From TK10-74A sp965263065 (GTDB lineage Bacteria; Chloroflexota; Dehalococcoidia; Bin125), in the NCBI GenBank assembly GCA_965263065.1, contig CBDHGH010000003.1:620001-684000 (forward strand): 64,000 nt of DNA, written 5' to 3'. Within the stretch, counting starts at the first letter, position 1; every line of letters starts with the position of its first letter. The notes beneath the pieces are model-generated. The model worked only from the letters and a program-made list of their open reading frames with translations, did not search any database and was not told the DNA's origin. The position numbers were made by a program, and so were the translations under genes. Positions 8,481-17,369 of the stretch are shown piece after piece.

Positions 8481-10017
8481 CGTCCGACTCGGAGGCGCCG
8501 CGGCGCCGGCCGGCCGCGCGGGGGTGGAGGGGCACGCCGGGCGCAGAAGCCGGCCCCATCTGCTCTCCACGCTGCAAGGGCGCATCTACCTCACGCTGGG
8601 CTTCCTGATCCTGCTCACGCTGGGCATCGCCGGCGTCGCCTTCTTCTTCCTGCTGGGCGGCTACCAGGACCGCCTCGCCGCCTCCACGCTGCGACAGATC
8701 GGCGGCCCCGTGTATCTGTCGGTCGTCACACCGCCCGGCTCCGACTTCCAGGCCTTCGAGGTCAGCCGCCAACTCGCGACCAGCGCCACCGTGGGCGGCA
8801 TCCCCCTGGACCCCGACGTGCGCATCCTGTTCGTCGACGGCGCCGGCGCCGTCGTCAGCGAGGCCAGCGGCGCCCCGCGCTTCCTCGGGGAGCAGCTCGG
8901 CATCGACTTCAGCGAGGCGGGCACCGACACCTTCATCGAGGGACGCCTCACGGCCGGCGACCAGACCCGGCTCGACTACCTGGCCGCGGCGCTCTCCAAC
9001 GAGGCCTCGCAGCGGTTCGGGGCCGAGTTCGTGGTCCTGGCGCTGCCGGTCGAGGACCGGCAGGCCGTGCTGGGCGACCTCACGCGGCAGCTGGTGCTGG
9101 CCGGCGGCGTGGGGCTGGCGGCCGCGATCATCGTGGGGCTGCTGCTCTCGCGCTCCATCTATCGCCCCCTGCAAGCTACGACCGCCGCCGCCCGCAGCGT
9201 CGCCCGGGGGCGCTTCGACCAGAAGGTCAGCGTCGAGGGCACACGCGAGGCGCGGGACCTCGCCGAGTCCTTCAATCAGATGACCGAGGAGGTGCAGCGC
9301 CAGCAGAGCGCCCTGCGCGACTTCCTGGCCAACGCCTCGCACGACCTGCAAACGCCGCTGACCTCGATCAACGGCTTCTCCCAGGCCCTGCTCGACGGCA
9401 CCGTCGACGAGGCGGTCGCGCGGCAGAACGCCTACCGCATCATCGAGGAGGAGTCGCGCCGCCTGCTGCGCCTCGTCGAGGGGCTGCTCGACCTCTCCCG
9501 CATGGAGGCCGGTCACGTGCACCTGGAGTTGAAACCGGTCGACGTCAACGGCGTGCTGCACAACGTCGGCGAGCTCTTCGTCCTGCGCGCGCAGCAGCTC
9601 GATGTGCGCCTGGAGGTCATCCCGGCCGCGCTGCCCCCGGTCGCGGGCGACGTCGACCGCATGGAGCAGGTGCTCGCCAACCTCGTGGACAACGCGCTGC
9701 GCCACACCCCGCCCGGGGGCAACGTCGTGCTCAGCGCCCGCCGCGAGAGCGACGTCTCCGTGGGCATCGCCGTCGCGGACACGGGCGCCGGCATCCCCGA
9801 GGACCAGATCCCGCACCTGTTCGATCGCTACTACCGGGCCGATCGCCCCGGATCGGAAGGCGGCACCGGGCTGGGCCTGGCCATCGCCCGGGAGTTGGTG
9901 CGCGCCCAGAAGGGCGAGATCCAGGTCGACAGCCGGCAGGGCGTCGGGACGACCTTCCGCATCCTGCTGCGCCTGCATCAGCCACTCCCCGCGCAGCCCG
10001 CCGAGCCCTTCGCGTGA
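8467..10017 (+). CDS. membrane sensor histidine kinase
   Basis: In order, the 516 residues hold a membrane helix (about 43-64), an extracytoplasmic sensor region of about 140 residues with no known domain, a second helix (about 211-230), HAMP (to about 285), HisKA with phosphoacceptor H292 in NASHDLQTPLTSI, and a HATPase domain with N box NLVDNALRHTPPGG, G1 DTGAGIP and G2 GGTGLGLAIA. It phosphorylates the response regulator encoded just upstream. The start codon overlaps the regulator gene and its stop overlaps the lipoprotein gene (GTGA), so the three are one operon. Confidence 0.95.
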
Positions 10018-11300
10018 CCGGCCCCGACCGCCTCCGCCGGCGGCGCGCGCCGATCCAGCGGCCGCGATCGCGGCTGGCCCTCGGCGTGACGGGCGTGGGC
10101 GTGATCGCGCTGGGCGCGCTGCTGCTGGCCGCCTGCGGGAGCGACGCCGACCGCGAGCAGGCCATCACGCCGACTCCGGTGGAGCAACCACCGCCGGACG
10201 ACGCCACACCGCCCGAGCAGGCTCCCCCGCCGCAAGACGTGGGGGCCGAGGAACCCCCGGCGGGGACGGCCGCGGCGGCGGGGACGGCCGCGGCGGCGGA
10301 GGCCGCGGCCGCGGCGGCTGCGGCGGCGGCAGCCGCGGAGGCGGCGGCGGCGACCGCGGAGGCCGCAGCGGCGGAGGCCGCGGCGGCGGCAACCGCGGAG
10401 GCCGCAGCGACGGAGGCGGCGGAGGCCGCGGCGGCGGAGGCCGCGGCGGCGGAGGCCGCGGAGGCGGCGGCGGCGGAGGCCGCAGCGGCGGCGGCGGCCG
10501 AGGCCGCAGCAGCAGCTGCAGTCGCGGCGGCGGAGGCCGCGGCAGCAGCCGCGGCGGCTGCGGAAGAGGCGCGGGCGGCCGCGGAAGAGGCGCGGGCGGC
10601 CGCAGCCGCCGCGGCGGTGGCGGCGGTGGCGGCGGCCGAGGCGGACGCAGACGAGGAACAGGACCCGCCCCCCGACGACCCGGATCCGCCCGGCCCCGTC
10701 GCCGCCATCGTCGAGGTGCTGACCGACGACCTGGCCCCCGGCTTCGACGCCATCCCCTTCTACGCCGACATCCCGGGACTGCTGCGGGAGTCCCCCGACG
10801 GGAATCTCGCCGCGCTCGGTCTGCGCGCCGCCGAGGAGGGGATGGCCCGCGGGCAGGGCTTCGCCAACAACGACACCGGGGAGCTGGTGTTCGTCGTCAC
10901 GATCATGCTGGAATCGGCGGACGCGGCGCGCGCCGCCGTCGACTACATCGCCACCCGCGAGCCCCTCCAGGTCAAGGAGTTGGTCGAGCCCATCGACACG
11001 CTGTTCGAGAGCGAGCGCACGCCCGACCCCATCCTCGGCGCCAGCGCGATTCGCTACGTCCTGCGCTACGGCGTCGAGGACGGCGGTCGCCGCACCCGCG
11101 ATGTCGCCACGGAACTCGTCATCTTCGCCCAGGACGGCAGCCTGGTGTTCCTGCAGCGATCGGTAAACGTCACCGGCAGCGACCCCGCCAGCGCCCAGGA
11201 GACGGACGTCGATCTGCTGGCGCTGGGGCAAGCCCTGGCGGAACGCATCGGCGACATCGTCGCGCGCGGCACGCCGGCGAGCGCCGAGAGCGACGGCTAG
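10014..11300 (+). CDS. Ala-rich lipoprotein of the two-component operon
   Basis: This 428-residue predicted lipoprotein has a basic N-terminus, a hydrophobic helix and the lipobox LLAAC with C41. A Pro-rich linker is followed by an almost pure Ala/Glu stretch at about 84-210, which would form a long helix, and then by a DPPPDDPDPPG linker. The globular C-terminal part (about 230-428) starts IVEVLTDDLAPGFDA and is not a domain I recognise. GTG 10014 overlaps the kinase stop by four bases. The operon suggests an envelope protein that feeds into or responds to the kinase. The Ala stretch resembles those in the two ABC binding proteins of this window. Confidence 0.75.
   Translation: MTGPDRLRRRRAPIQRPRSRLALGVTGVGVIALGALLLAACGSDADREQAITPTPVEQPPPDDATPPEQAPPPQDVGAEEPPAGTAAAAGTAAAAEAAAAAAAAAAAAEAAAATAEAAAAEAAAAATAEAAATEAAEAAAAEAAAAEAAEAAAAEAAAAAAAEAAAAAAVAAAEAAAAAAAAAEEARAAAEEARAAAAAAAVAAVAAAEADADEEQDPPPDDPDPPGPVAAIVEVLTDDLAPGFDAIPFYADIPGLLRESPDGNLAALGLRAAEEGMARGQGFANNDTGELVFVVTIMLESADAARAAVDYIATREPLQVKELVEPIDTLFESERTPDPILGASAIRYVLRYGVEDGGRRTRDVATELVIFAQDGSLVFLQRSVNVTGSDPASAQETDVDLLALGQALAERIGDIVARGTPASAESDG
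10264..10640 (+). repeat. degenerate GCG/GCC/GAG codon microrepeat coding an Ala/Glu helix
   Basis: Nearly every codon is GCG, GCC or GAG, in short recurring blocks such as GCGGAGGCCGCGGC. The run lies wholly inside the lipoprotein frame. It is long enough for replication slippage to change its length. Confidence 0.75.
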
Positions 11301-11330
11301 CCCAGCCCTGCCCGGCGCGGCCGCGCCTCA

Positions 11331-13532
11331 TCACGAGCCGGGCCAGACCGGCCGGCCGGCCGCCACGAACACCCACACCGCGTCCAGGCGCCGGACCGTC
11401 AGCGACGGACTCCGGCCCGGCGCAACGCGGGTGAAGCCGCGCGGACTCGCCGATTCCGCGTCCCAGACGAAGACCTCCAGCCGCCCCGCGACCGACCCCG
11501 GCCCGCCGGCCGCCGCGCCCGAGTCGCCGGGCCAGGCCAGCAGATGCCAGCCGGTCGTCAGCGTCCGCTCGGGAATCCGCGCGCGTCGCTGCGGCCACTG
11601 CGCCGGCTCGCTCCCGGCGAGGAACAGCCACAGCCCATCTCCGGCGCGGATCCGACCGATCTGGAACCGCGGGTCGCCGGGTACGGCCAGATGCCAGCCC
11701 CGCCCATGCCAGGCGAAGACGCGCCGCACGCCCGGCGGGAGATCCGCGAGCACGTCGGCGCCCGACCCCGTCGCTCCCGCCCAGGCCACCAGGTTCCAGC
11801 CCGGCGCCAGCGTCGCTATGTGGGGCAGCGCGAACATCATCGGGGCGGAGGCTGGGGACGCCCGCTCCCCGGCCGCGCCGCCGCCGGCCGGGTCAGGCGC
11901 GACCACCCAGGCCGTGATCGTCAGCGACGAGCGGCGCTCCGCCACGCGATCCCGCGGCAGTGCGATGCGGAAACGGCCCTCGGCGTCCGCCACGCCCGAC
12001 GTCCGCGCCTCGCCCGGCGAGGCCAGCAGATCGACGCGAGCACCCGGTCGCGCGCGACCACGGACGACGAAGTCCGCGTCCGGCGCGTCGAGGTCGATGC
12101 CCTGCACCAGCGGGGCGCCGGGGGTCGCCGCGTGCAGACGCGCGATCGCGGCGGCGATGTTCAGCCGTCCGGCGCCGTCCCAGCCTGGATTCGGCCCATC
12201 GGGCAGCGGCGTGGCGGTCCCGGACAGCAACGCCAGCACCGCCGCTTGATCCAGCCCCGGTTCCAGGCTCAGCGCCAGCGCCACGGCGCCGGACACGAAC
12301 GCGGCCGAGTAGGAGCTGCCGGTCGCGCGCGTGAAGCCGGCCGCCGCGGAGACCGGCAGGACATCCGTCGTGAGGATCGAGAAGCCCGGCGCGACCAGGG
12401 CCACACCCGCCTGGCTGGGCGAGAACGGCGCGCGCCTATCCCGCTGATCCCCGACCCCGTGCGACCCCACGGCGATGACCTCGGGCATCGCCGCCGGGAA
12501 GGCCACGAGGCCGCCGTCGTTGCCGCCCGCCGCCACCAGAATCACGCCCGCGGCGGCGGCGGCGCGCACCGCGGCCTGCGCCGCCTGCGGCAGGAACGTC
12601 GCCGCGAGGCTGATGTTGACGACGTCCGCCCCGTTCGCCGTCGCGTACTCCAGGCCCCGCACGAACGAGGAGATGAAGCCGCTGCCCTCGGGGCCGGTCA
12701 CGCGCACGGGCATGATGCGCACGCGCCAGGCCGTGCCCGCCACGCCCCAGGCGTCGTCGCCGCGTGCGGCGATGATCCCCGCGACGCGCGTGCCGTGCCC
12801 CACGGAGCCGTCGGCGGCGCCGTCCTCGTCCTGGTCAATGCCGTCGCCGGCGGCGGGATCGCCCACGAACACGTCGGGGTTAGCGTCCTCGCCCGGCAGC
12901 CCCTCGCCGCCGGGGAAATCGCCCACGAAGTCGTAGCCGTGGACATCGTCGATGTAGCCGTTGGCGTCGTCGTCGATGCCGTTGCCCGGGATCTCACCGG
13001 GGTTCGTCCAGATGTTCGCGGCCAGGTCGGGGTGGTCGAGGTCGATGCCGCCGTCGATCATCGCCACGACGACCTCACGGCTGCCGGTCGTGATCGCCCA
13101 GGCGTCGGGCGCGCCCAGCAGCTCCCAGACCGCGGCCTGCTCGCCGTACCGGGGGTCGTCGGGGATCAGGCCCGCCACCTGGAGGCGGCCGTTGGGCTCG
13201 GCCCATGCCGTCAGGCCCGACGCCTGCAGCCGGGCGATGGCGGCGCGGGGATCGGGGTCGGCCGCGCGCAGCCGCGTGACGTTGCTGCCGGGTGAGTGGT
13301 CGAGCAGGGTCAGGCCCAGCCGCGCCAACGCCGTCGGGTCCGGGGGCGCATGGAACGAGGCCAAGATCTCGCCGGGGGCCGCCCGCGGATCCGGGGCGTC
13401 CGCGGCGGGGGTCGCCGCCGCGGACGGCACGGGCCCGCGCAGGGCCAGGACCGCAGCCACCAGCAGCAGCGCCAGCCCGGTCCGTCGCAGCGCGCGCCGT
13501 CGCGGCGACGGGAAAAGCACGGCAATCGACAT
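11331..13532 (-). CDS. secreted subtilisin-family (S8) serine protease
   Basis: This 733-residue protein has a signal peptide (hydrophobic core at about 18-31), a propeptide-like region to about 120, and a peptidase S8 domain with catalytic D160 (AMIDGGIDLDHPDL), H246 (GHGTRVAG), oxyanion N338 (AAGGND) and S407 (GSSYSAAF in place of the usual GTSMAAP). Between D and H lie two Asp-rich loops (GNGIDDDANGY at about 183 and GIDQDEDGAADG at about 231) that look like calcium-binding inserts. The C-terminal 270 residues contain a CNA-B/Ig-like segment and two repeats of the form LAPGWNLVAW/LTTGWHLLAW, likely surface-binding modules. ATG 13532 has TAGACT six bases upstream. Confidence 0.92.
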   Translation of the reverse strand: MSIAVLFPSPRRRALRRTGLALLLVAAVLALRGPVPSAAATPAADAPDPRAAPGEILASFHAPPDPTALARLGLTLLDHSPGSNVTRLRAADPDPRAAIARLQASGLTAWAEPNGRLQVAGLIPDDPRYGEQAAVWELLGAPDAWAITTGSREVVVAMIDGGIDLDHPDLAANIWTNPGEIPGNGIDDDANGYIDDVHGYDFVGDFPGGEGLPGEDANPDVFVGDPAAGDGIDQDEDGAADGSVGHGTRVAGIIAARGDDAWGVAGTAWRVRIMPVRVTGPEGSGFISSFVRGLEYATANGADVVNISLAATFLPQAAQAAVRAAAAAGVILVAAGGNDGGLVAFPAAMPEVIAVGSHGVGDQRDRRAPFSPSQAGVALVAPGFSILTTDVLPVSAAAGFTRATGSSYSAAFVSGAVALALSLEPGLDQAAVLALLSGTATPLPDGPNPGWDGAGRLNIAAAIARLHAATPGAPLVQGIDLDAPDADFVVRGRARPGARVDLLASPGEARTSGVADAEGRFRIALPRDRVAERRSSLTITAWVVAPDPAGGGAAGERASPASAPMMFALPHIATLAPGWNLVAWAGATGSGADVLADLPPGVRRVFAWHGRGWHLAVPGDPRFQIGRIRAGDGLWLFLAGSEPAQWPQRRARIPERTLTTGWHLLAWPGDSGAAAGGPGSVAGRLEVFVWDAESASPRGFTRVAPGRSPSLTVRRLDAVWVFVAAGRPVWPGS

Positions 13533-13538
13533 ATGCGC

Positions 13539-13587
13539 AGTCTATGGCGGCGCGGGCCGATCCCGGCGCGGCCGGCACACCTAGACT
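13539..13587. promoter_or_regulatory. divergent leaderless promoter pair
   Basis: On the minus strand TAGACT (13544-13539) ends six bases before the protease ATG at 13532. On the plus strand TAGACT (13582-13587) ends seven bases before the PAP2 ATG at 13595. Both place the transcription start at the ATG. No ribosome site is present for either gene. Confidence 0.6.
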
Positions 13588-13594
13588 ACGCACG

Positions 13595-14689
13595 ATGGAG
13601 ACCGGGACCGGGCACGCGGGATCCGCCGGGAGGGCACGGGACGCGGCGCACGCGCCGACCTGGCACGCCGCGCTGCGCGCCGAGTGCCGCCGCCCGCGCT
13701 GCGCGTACGATGTCGTGCGCCTGCTCGCCTGGGCGTACCTGGTCGTCGCGCTCGTGATCCCGGTCATCCGGATCACGGGGTCCTTCAGCCCCGCGGGCCT
13801 GCCCTTCGCGCTGGTCCCCGCGCTGGCCGTGATCCTGTGGGTCGCACCGCGGCAGGACCACTTCCGCACCTGGCTGCTGTACGCCGTGGGCATCTTCTTC
13901 TTCACGCAGTTGCGCGACGCGGCCGACGAGACGGCGATTCAGGCCAGCACCGGCTACGTGCTGGACTGGGAACTCTGGATGTTCGGCGGCACGACCCCGT
14001 CGGCGTGGCTGCAGACGCACTTGGGCGGCGCCGACGGCGACCCCGGCGTCCTGGCCTTCTTCTCGACCTTCATGCACTGGAGCTGGTTCGTCTTCCCCCA
14101 CCTCACCGTCATCGGCACCTACATCTGGATGCGGCCGATGTTCTTCCGCGTCGCCGTGATCATGCTGGGGGTCTTCTACACGGGCGTGGCGATGTACTAC
14201 CTGATCCCCACCGTGCCGCCCTGGCTGGCGGTCGTGCAGGGCGACACGATGGGCATCGTGCGGATCATGCGCGACGTGGGGCCCACGATCTTCGGCCAGG
14301 GCCTCTGGAACGACCTCTTCACGCTGGCGGCGGAGCCCAACCCGCGCGCCGCGATGCCCTCGCTGCACTTCGCGGCCGCCTTCCAGATCCTGCTGATCGC
14401 GCTGCTGCTCGGATCGGGGCGCCTGGTGGCGGCCGGCGTCGTCTACTGCGTCTGCCTGGCGTTCGCGCTGATGTACCTGGGCGAGCACTACTTCGCCGAC
14501 ATCATCGTGGGCGGGCTGGCCGCGCTCGTCTCGTTCTTGGTCGTCGAGCGGACGCTGCGCGGGCCCGGGCTGCGCCGCTGGCCAGGGCCTCGCCCACGCC
14601 TCCGCCTGCCGCGCCCCCAACTGCGCTGGCGCGCGTGGAGTCTCCCCCGTGCCGGACCCGGCCGGTCGCTCGCGCGGGATGGCCCCTGA
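13595..14689 (+). CDS. PAP2-superfamily membrane phosphatase/transferase (Aur1-like)
   Basis: This 364-residue protein has about six membrane segments. The acid-phosphatase motifs are in the second half: MPSLHFAAAF (SLH motif) and GEHYFADIIVG (H...D motif) are the PAP2 C2 and C3 boxes, and the spacing resembles inositolphosphorylceramide synthase-like members of the family. It likely acts on a lipid or polyprenyl phosphate at the outer face of the membrane. ATG 13595 is chosen because it follows the -10 box directly; the C-terminus is Pro/Arg-rich. Its stop overlaps the start of the flippase-like gene by one base, so both probably handle the same lipid. Confidence 0.85.
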   Translation: METGTGHAGSAGRARDAAHAPTWHAALRAECRRPRCAYDVVRLLAWAYLVVALVIPVIRITGSFSPAGLPFALVPALAVILWVAPRQDHFRTWLLYAVGIFFFTQLRDAADETAIQASTGYVLDWELWMFGGTTPSAWLQTHLGGADGDPGVLAFFSTFMHWSWFVFPHLTVIGTYIWMRPMFFRVAVIMLGVFYTGVAMYYLIPTVPPWLAVVQGDTMGIVRIMRDVGPTIFGQGLWNDLFTLAAEPNPRAAMPSLHFAAAFQILLIALLLGSGRLVAAGVVYCVCLAFALMYLGEHYFADIIVGGLAALVSFLVVERTLRGPGLRRWPGPRPRLRLPRPQLRWRAWSLPRAGPGRSLARDGP

Positions 14690-15768
14690 TGCGACGCCCC
14701 GCCGTCCCGTCGCGCTTGACCGCCGGACCGGCGCGAACGGCGTTCGGGCTCGGCATCAGCGCGCTGTTCGGCTTCCTCTTCCTGCGCGACACCGACTTCG
14801 GCGCCGTGCGCGACGCCTTCACCAGCGCCGACGTCGGCCTGATCTTGATCGCCATGGCGATCTTCTTCGGCGGCGTCGGGTTCCGGGCGCTGCGCTGGCA
14901 CATCCTCCTGCGCCCCATCGTCGAGGCGTCTCCGCGGCAGTTGTACCCGATCATGGCCGTGGGCTACGCCGCCAACAACATTCTGCCCCTGCGCGGCGGC
15001 GAGATCCTGCGCGCCCACACGCTGTACCGCCAGTTCGGCGTCGGTCACACGGCCGGGCTGGCCAACGTCTTCCTGGAGCGCGTGCTGGACGGCGTCATGC
15101 TGACGCTCTTCCTGATCCTGGGCGTCGCGGCCAGCTTGGTCGGCATGAGCGGCATGGAGTACGCCGGCGACGTCCTCCTCGCCACGATGGCGTTCCTGGT
15201 CCTCGGGGTCTCGATCGCCGTGGGGGCGCTCTACGCGATCGCCCGCCACCCGGCGCGGGCCGAAGCGATCATCGTGCGCCGGCTGCGCCGCGTCCCCGTC
15301 CTGCGCCGGCACGACGCGAAGTGGGTGTCGGGCCTGATCGAGGGCGTCCGGCCCGCCGGCGACCGAGCCCTGCTGACGGCGGCGTTCTTCGCCAGCGCGG
15401 CGGCCTGGGGCCTGGAAGCGCTGATGTACTTCCTCGTCGGCGAGGCGTTCGACCTGGACCTGCCGCTGCCCGTCTACCTGCTGGTTGCCGCAGCGGCCAA
15501 CGTGATCATCAGCGCCCCCTCGACGAGCGGCGGCGTGGGCCCGTTCGAGTGGGCCGCGAAGGAGGTCGTGCTGATCTACCTCGTCGGCGCGCACGCGCAG
15601 GAGAGCGCCATCGCCTACGCGGCGGCGCTGCACGGCTTGGTCTTGGTCCCCATCACGCTGCTGGGGCTGGCGTTTCTCTGGAACTACCACCTGCCGGTGC
15701 GTCGCTTGCTGCGCGGCGGCGCGACGTCAGAGGAGGCGGAGGCCGGGGGCATCAGGGATCCGCGCTGA
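14689..15768 (+). CDS. lysylphosphatidylglycerol-synthase/flippase-like membrane protein (UPF0104)
   Basis: This 359-residue protein has about eight hydrophobic helices and the family signatures ALRWHILLRP, GYAANNILPLRGGEILRAH and, late, SAPSTSGGVGPFEW. It belongs to the MprF N-terminal/AglD-like group, whose better studied members flip or move lipids in the membrane. The Lys-tRNA transferase half of MprF is absent. The ATG sits in the stop of the PAP2 gene (TGATG), so translation is coupled. Confidence 0.88.
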   Translation: MRRPAVPSRLTAGPARTAFGLGISALFGFLFLRDTDFGAVRDAFTSADVGLILIAMAIFFGGVGFRALRWHILLRPIVEASPRQLYPIMAVGYAANNILPLRGGEILRAHTLYRQFGVGHTAGLANVFLERVLDGVMLTLFLILGVAASLVGMSGMEYAGDVLLATMAFLVLGVSIAVGALYAIARHPARAEAIIVRRLRRVPVLRRHDAKWVSGLIEGVRPAGDRALLTAAFFASAAAWGLEALMYFLVGEAFDLDLPLPVYLLVAAAANVIISAPSTSGGVGPFEWAAKEVVLIYLVGAHAQESAIAYAAALHGLVLVPITLLGLAFLWNYHLPVRRLLRGGATSEEAEAGGIRDPR

Positions 15769-15782
15769 CCGGCGAGGCGGCG

Positions 15783-16013
15783 TCAGCCTCGGGCGCCGCG
15801 ATGCCCGAGCGTCGCCTGCCGCGCGACGTAGTCCTTGACGGCCCGCCGGATCAGGACGCTGGGACGCACGCCCTCGGTCGCGGACGCCGCGCGCAGTTCC
15901 GCCAGGTCGTCGGGACCGAAGCGCACGGAAACGATGGCGCTGAGGGGTTTCTTGACCCGGACTTCCACTTCGTCGGTGAGATCGCTGGTCCCAGGCTGCT
16001 CGTCGTCGGTCAT
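15783..16013 (-). CDS. small ribbon-helix-helix (CopG-type) DNA-binding protein
   Basis: In this 76-residue protein the core VSVRFGPDDLAELRAASATEGVRPSVLIRRAV (given here in parts: VSVRF, DDLAELR, SVLIRRAV, at about residues 28-60) has the strand-helix-helix pattern of MetJ/Arc/CopG repressors and antitoxins. No toxin gene is next to it: the neighbour downstream is the flippase gene on the other strand, and upstream is a VOC protein. It could be a lone regulator or the remnant of a toxin-antitoxin pair. The start has TACCAT six bases upstream and no ribosome site. Confidence 0.65.
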   Translation of the reverse strand: MTDDEQPGTSDLTDEVEVRVKKPLSAIVSVRFGPDDLAELRAASATEGVRPSVLIRRAVKDYVARQATLGHRGARG

Positions 16014-16019
16014 GTCTGC

Positions 16020-16025
16020 ATGGTA
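16020..16025 (-). promoter_or_regulatory. -10 element of the ribbon-helix-helix gene, probably leaderless
   Basis: TACCAT on the minus strand ends six bases before ATG 16013, the same spacing as at 5368, 13539 and 13582. Confidence 0.4.
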
Positions 16026-16046
16026 TCTCGCCCCGCCGCAGGAGGC

Positions 16047-16406
16047 TTAGCGGGGGGCGAACTCGATGATCTGGACGTAGTTGCCGTCGGGGTCGGTCAT
16101 GGTGGCGACGAGGCCGCCCCAGGGCTCGGCCTGTGGCTCCCGCACGAAGGCGACGCCCTGGGCGGCGAGGCGGCGCCACTCGGCGCGCACATCGTCGACG
16201 AAGAGGTTGATCTGCATGCGGGCGGGGTCGGCGCTGGGGCCGCTGATCGCGGAGTGATCGAGGATGCGGATGTACGCCCCGGCGACCGCGAAGACGGGGT
16301 CGTGCGACTGCGTCCGGCGCGGCAGGCCCAGCACGTCGCCGTAGAAGCGGGCCAGCGCCGCCGGCTGCTGGGTGCCGATCATGAGGGTCAGTTCGTGGAC
16401 GTGCAT
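16047..16406 (-). CDS. VOC-family (glyoxalase/bleomycin-resistance fold) protein
   Basis: These 119 residues form one vicinal-oxygen-chelate domain: an N-terminal HELTLMIG..ALARFYGDVLGL and a C-terminal MTDPDGNYVQIIEF, where E117 region and the first His are the usual metal ligands. Substrate is unknown. It lies between a ribbon-helix-helix gene and an alpha/beta hydrolase on the same strand, with short gaps. Confidence 0.85.
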   Translation of the reverse strand: MHVHELTLMIGTQQPAALARFYGDVLGLPRRTQSHDPVFAVAGAYIRILDHSAISGPSADPARMQINLFVDDVRAEWRRLAAQGVAFVREPQAEPWGGLVATMTDPDGNYVQIIEFAPR

Positions 16407-16449
16407 CGGTTCGTCGCGACCCCCTGCGCCGCCCCATCGTACCCCCGGC

Positions 16450-17277
16450 TCACAGCGAATCGAGGAACTCCAGCACGGCCGCGTTGACGGCGTCGGCGGC
16501 CTCCATCACGAGGCCATGGCCGGCGCCGGGCAGCAGCCGCAGGCGGGCGCCGGCGATCTGCTCGGCCAGCAGCGTGGCGTTGGCGGCGGGGACCATCCGG
16601 TCCTCGGCGCCGTGCAGGATCAGCGCCGGCATGCGCAGCGACTTGAGGCCGGGGAGCGGGTCGTACGCGGCGACCGACTGCAGCGGACCGAGCGTCGCGA
16701 TGAGGGGCGCGGTGTTGGCCTCGCGCTTGGCGATGGCGCGCTGCAGCACTTCCGGGCGCCGGCGGGGGTAGTCGCCGGCGAAGACGATCTCCTGCGCCGC
16801 CGCCGCCGCTTCGATCAGGGGGAGGGCCGAGGCCCGGAACATCGCGGTCTGGGTCTCCGCCGGCATGGACGGCGCGGTGGGGCCCGCGGAGGTCGCGGCG
16901 AGGATCAGGGCGCGCACGACGTCCGGGGCGCGCAGGGCGGCGGCGATCGCGATGGAGCCGCCCAGGGAGTTGCCGAAGAGGACGCAGGGGGCGGCGTGCA
17001 GTGTCTCGATCAGGGCGAGGGCGTCGGAGGCCATCTGCTCGATGGTGTAGCCGGTGGGGGGACCGTCGGAGGCGCCGACGCCGCGCTGGTCGAAGCGGAT
17101 CACGCGCCGCGTGGGCGCGAGGGCGGCCATCTGCGCGTCCCACTGGTCCATGTCCATCGCGCCGCCGGCGACGAGCACCACCGCGTCGCCGGTGCCGCGC
17201 TGCTCGCAGGCCAGTCGCACATTGCCGGCGGCGACGGTGGAGGCCGGCGTCGCGGGGCTGTCCGGGGAGTGAGCCAT
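16450..17277 (-). CDS. alpha/beta-fold hydrolase
   Basis: This 275-residue protein shows oxyanion region LVAGGAMDMDQW, nucleophile elbow FGNSLGGS (Ser), catalytic Asp in LHGAEDRMVP and catalytic His in GAGHGLV. IRFDQRGVGASDGP is the typical strand-4 loop. It is an esterase or epoxide/ring-cleavage-type hydrolase of unknown substrate. ATG 17277 is chosen over an upstream start at 17352, which adds a Pro/Gly-rich extension with no family match. Confidence 0.88.
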   Translation of the reverse strand: MAHSPDSPATPASTVAAGNVRLACEQRGTGDAVVLVAGGAMDMDQWDAQMAALAPTRRVIRFDQRGVGASDGPPTGYTIEQMASDALALIETLHAAPCVLFGNSLGGSIAIAAALRAPDVVRALILAATSAGPTAPSMPAETQTAMFRASALPLIEAAAAAQEIVFAGDYPRRRPEVLQRAIAKREANTAPLIATLGPLQSVAAYDPLPGLKSLRMPALILHGAEDRMVPAANATLLAEQIAGARLRLLPGAGHGLVMEAADAVNAAVLEFLDSL

Positions 17278-17369
17278 GGGCGTTCCTGAAGTCGTCGCCA
17301 GGGGGCGGGCGCTGCGGCCGGGTGGCGGGCCGGCGACTGCGCCGCACGCCATGATCGCAGCCGCGACGG

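Noticed and set aside
10014..11231. Minus-strand Gly/Arg-rich and Ala/Ser-rich frames opposite the lipoprotein
   Set aside because: Same codon-shadow effect; the plus-strand frame has a lipobox and the operon overlap.
15783..16406. Ribbon-helix-helix protein with the VOC gene as a toxin-antitoxin pair
   Set aside because: VOC proteins are not known toxins, and the RHH gene has its own start signal; no small toxin-like frame is adjacent.
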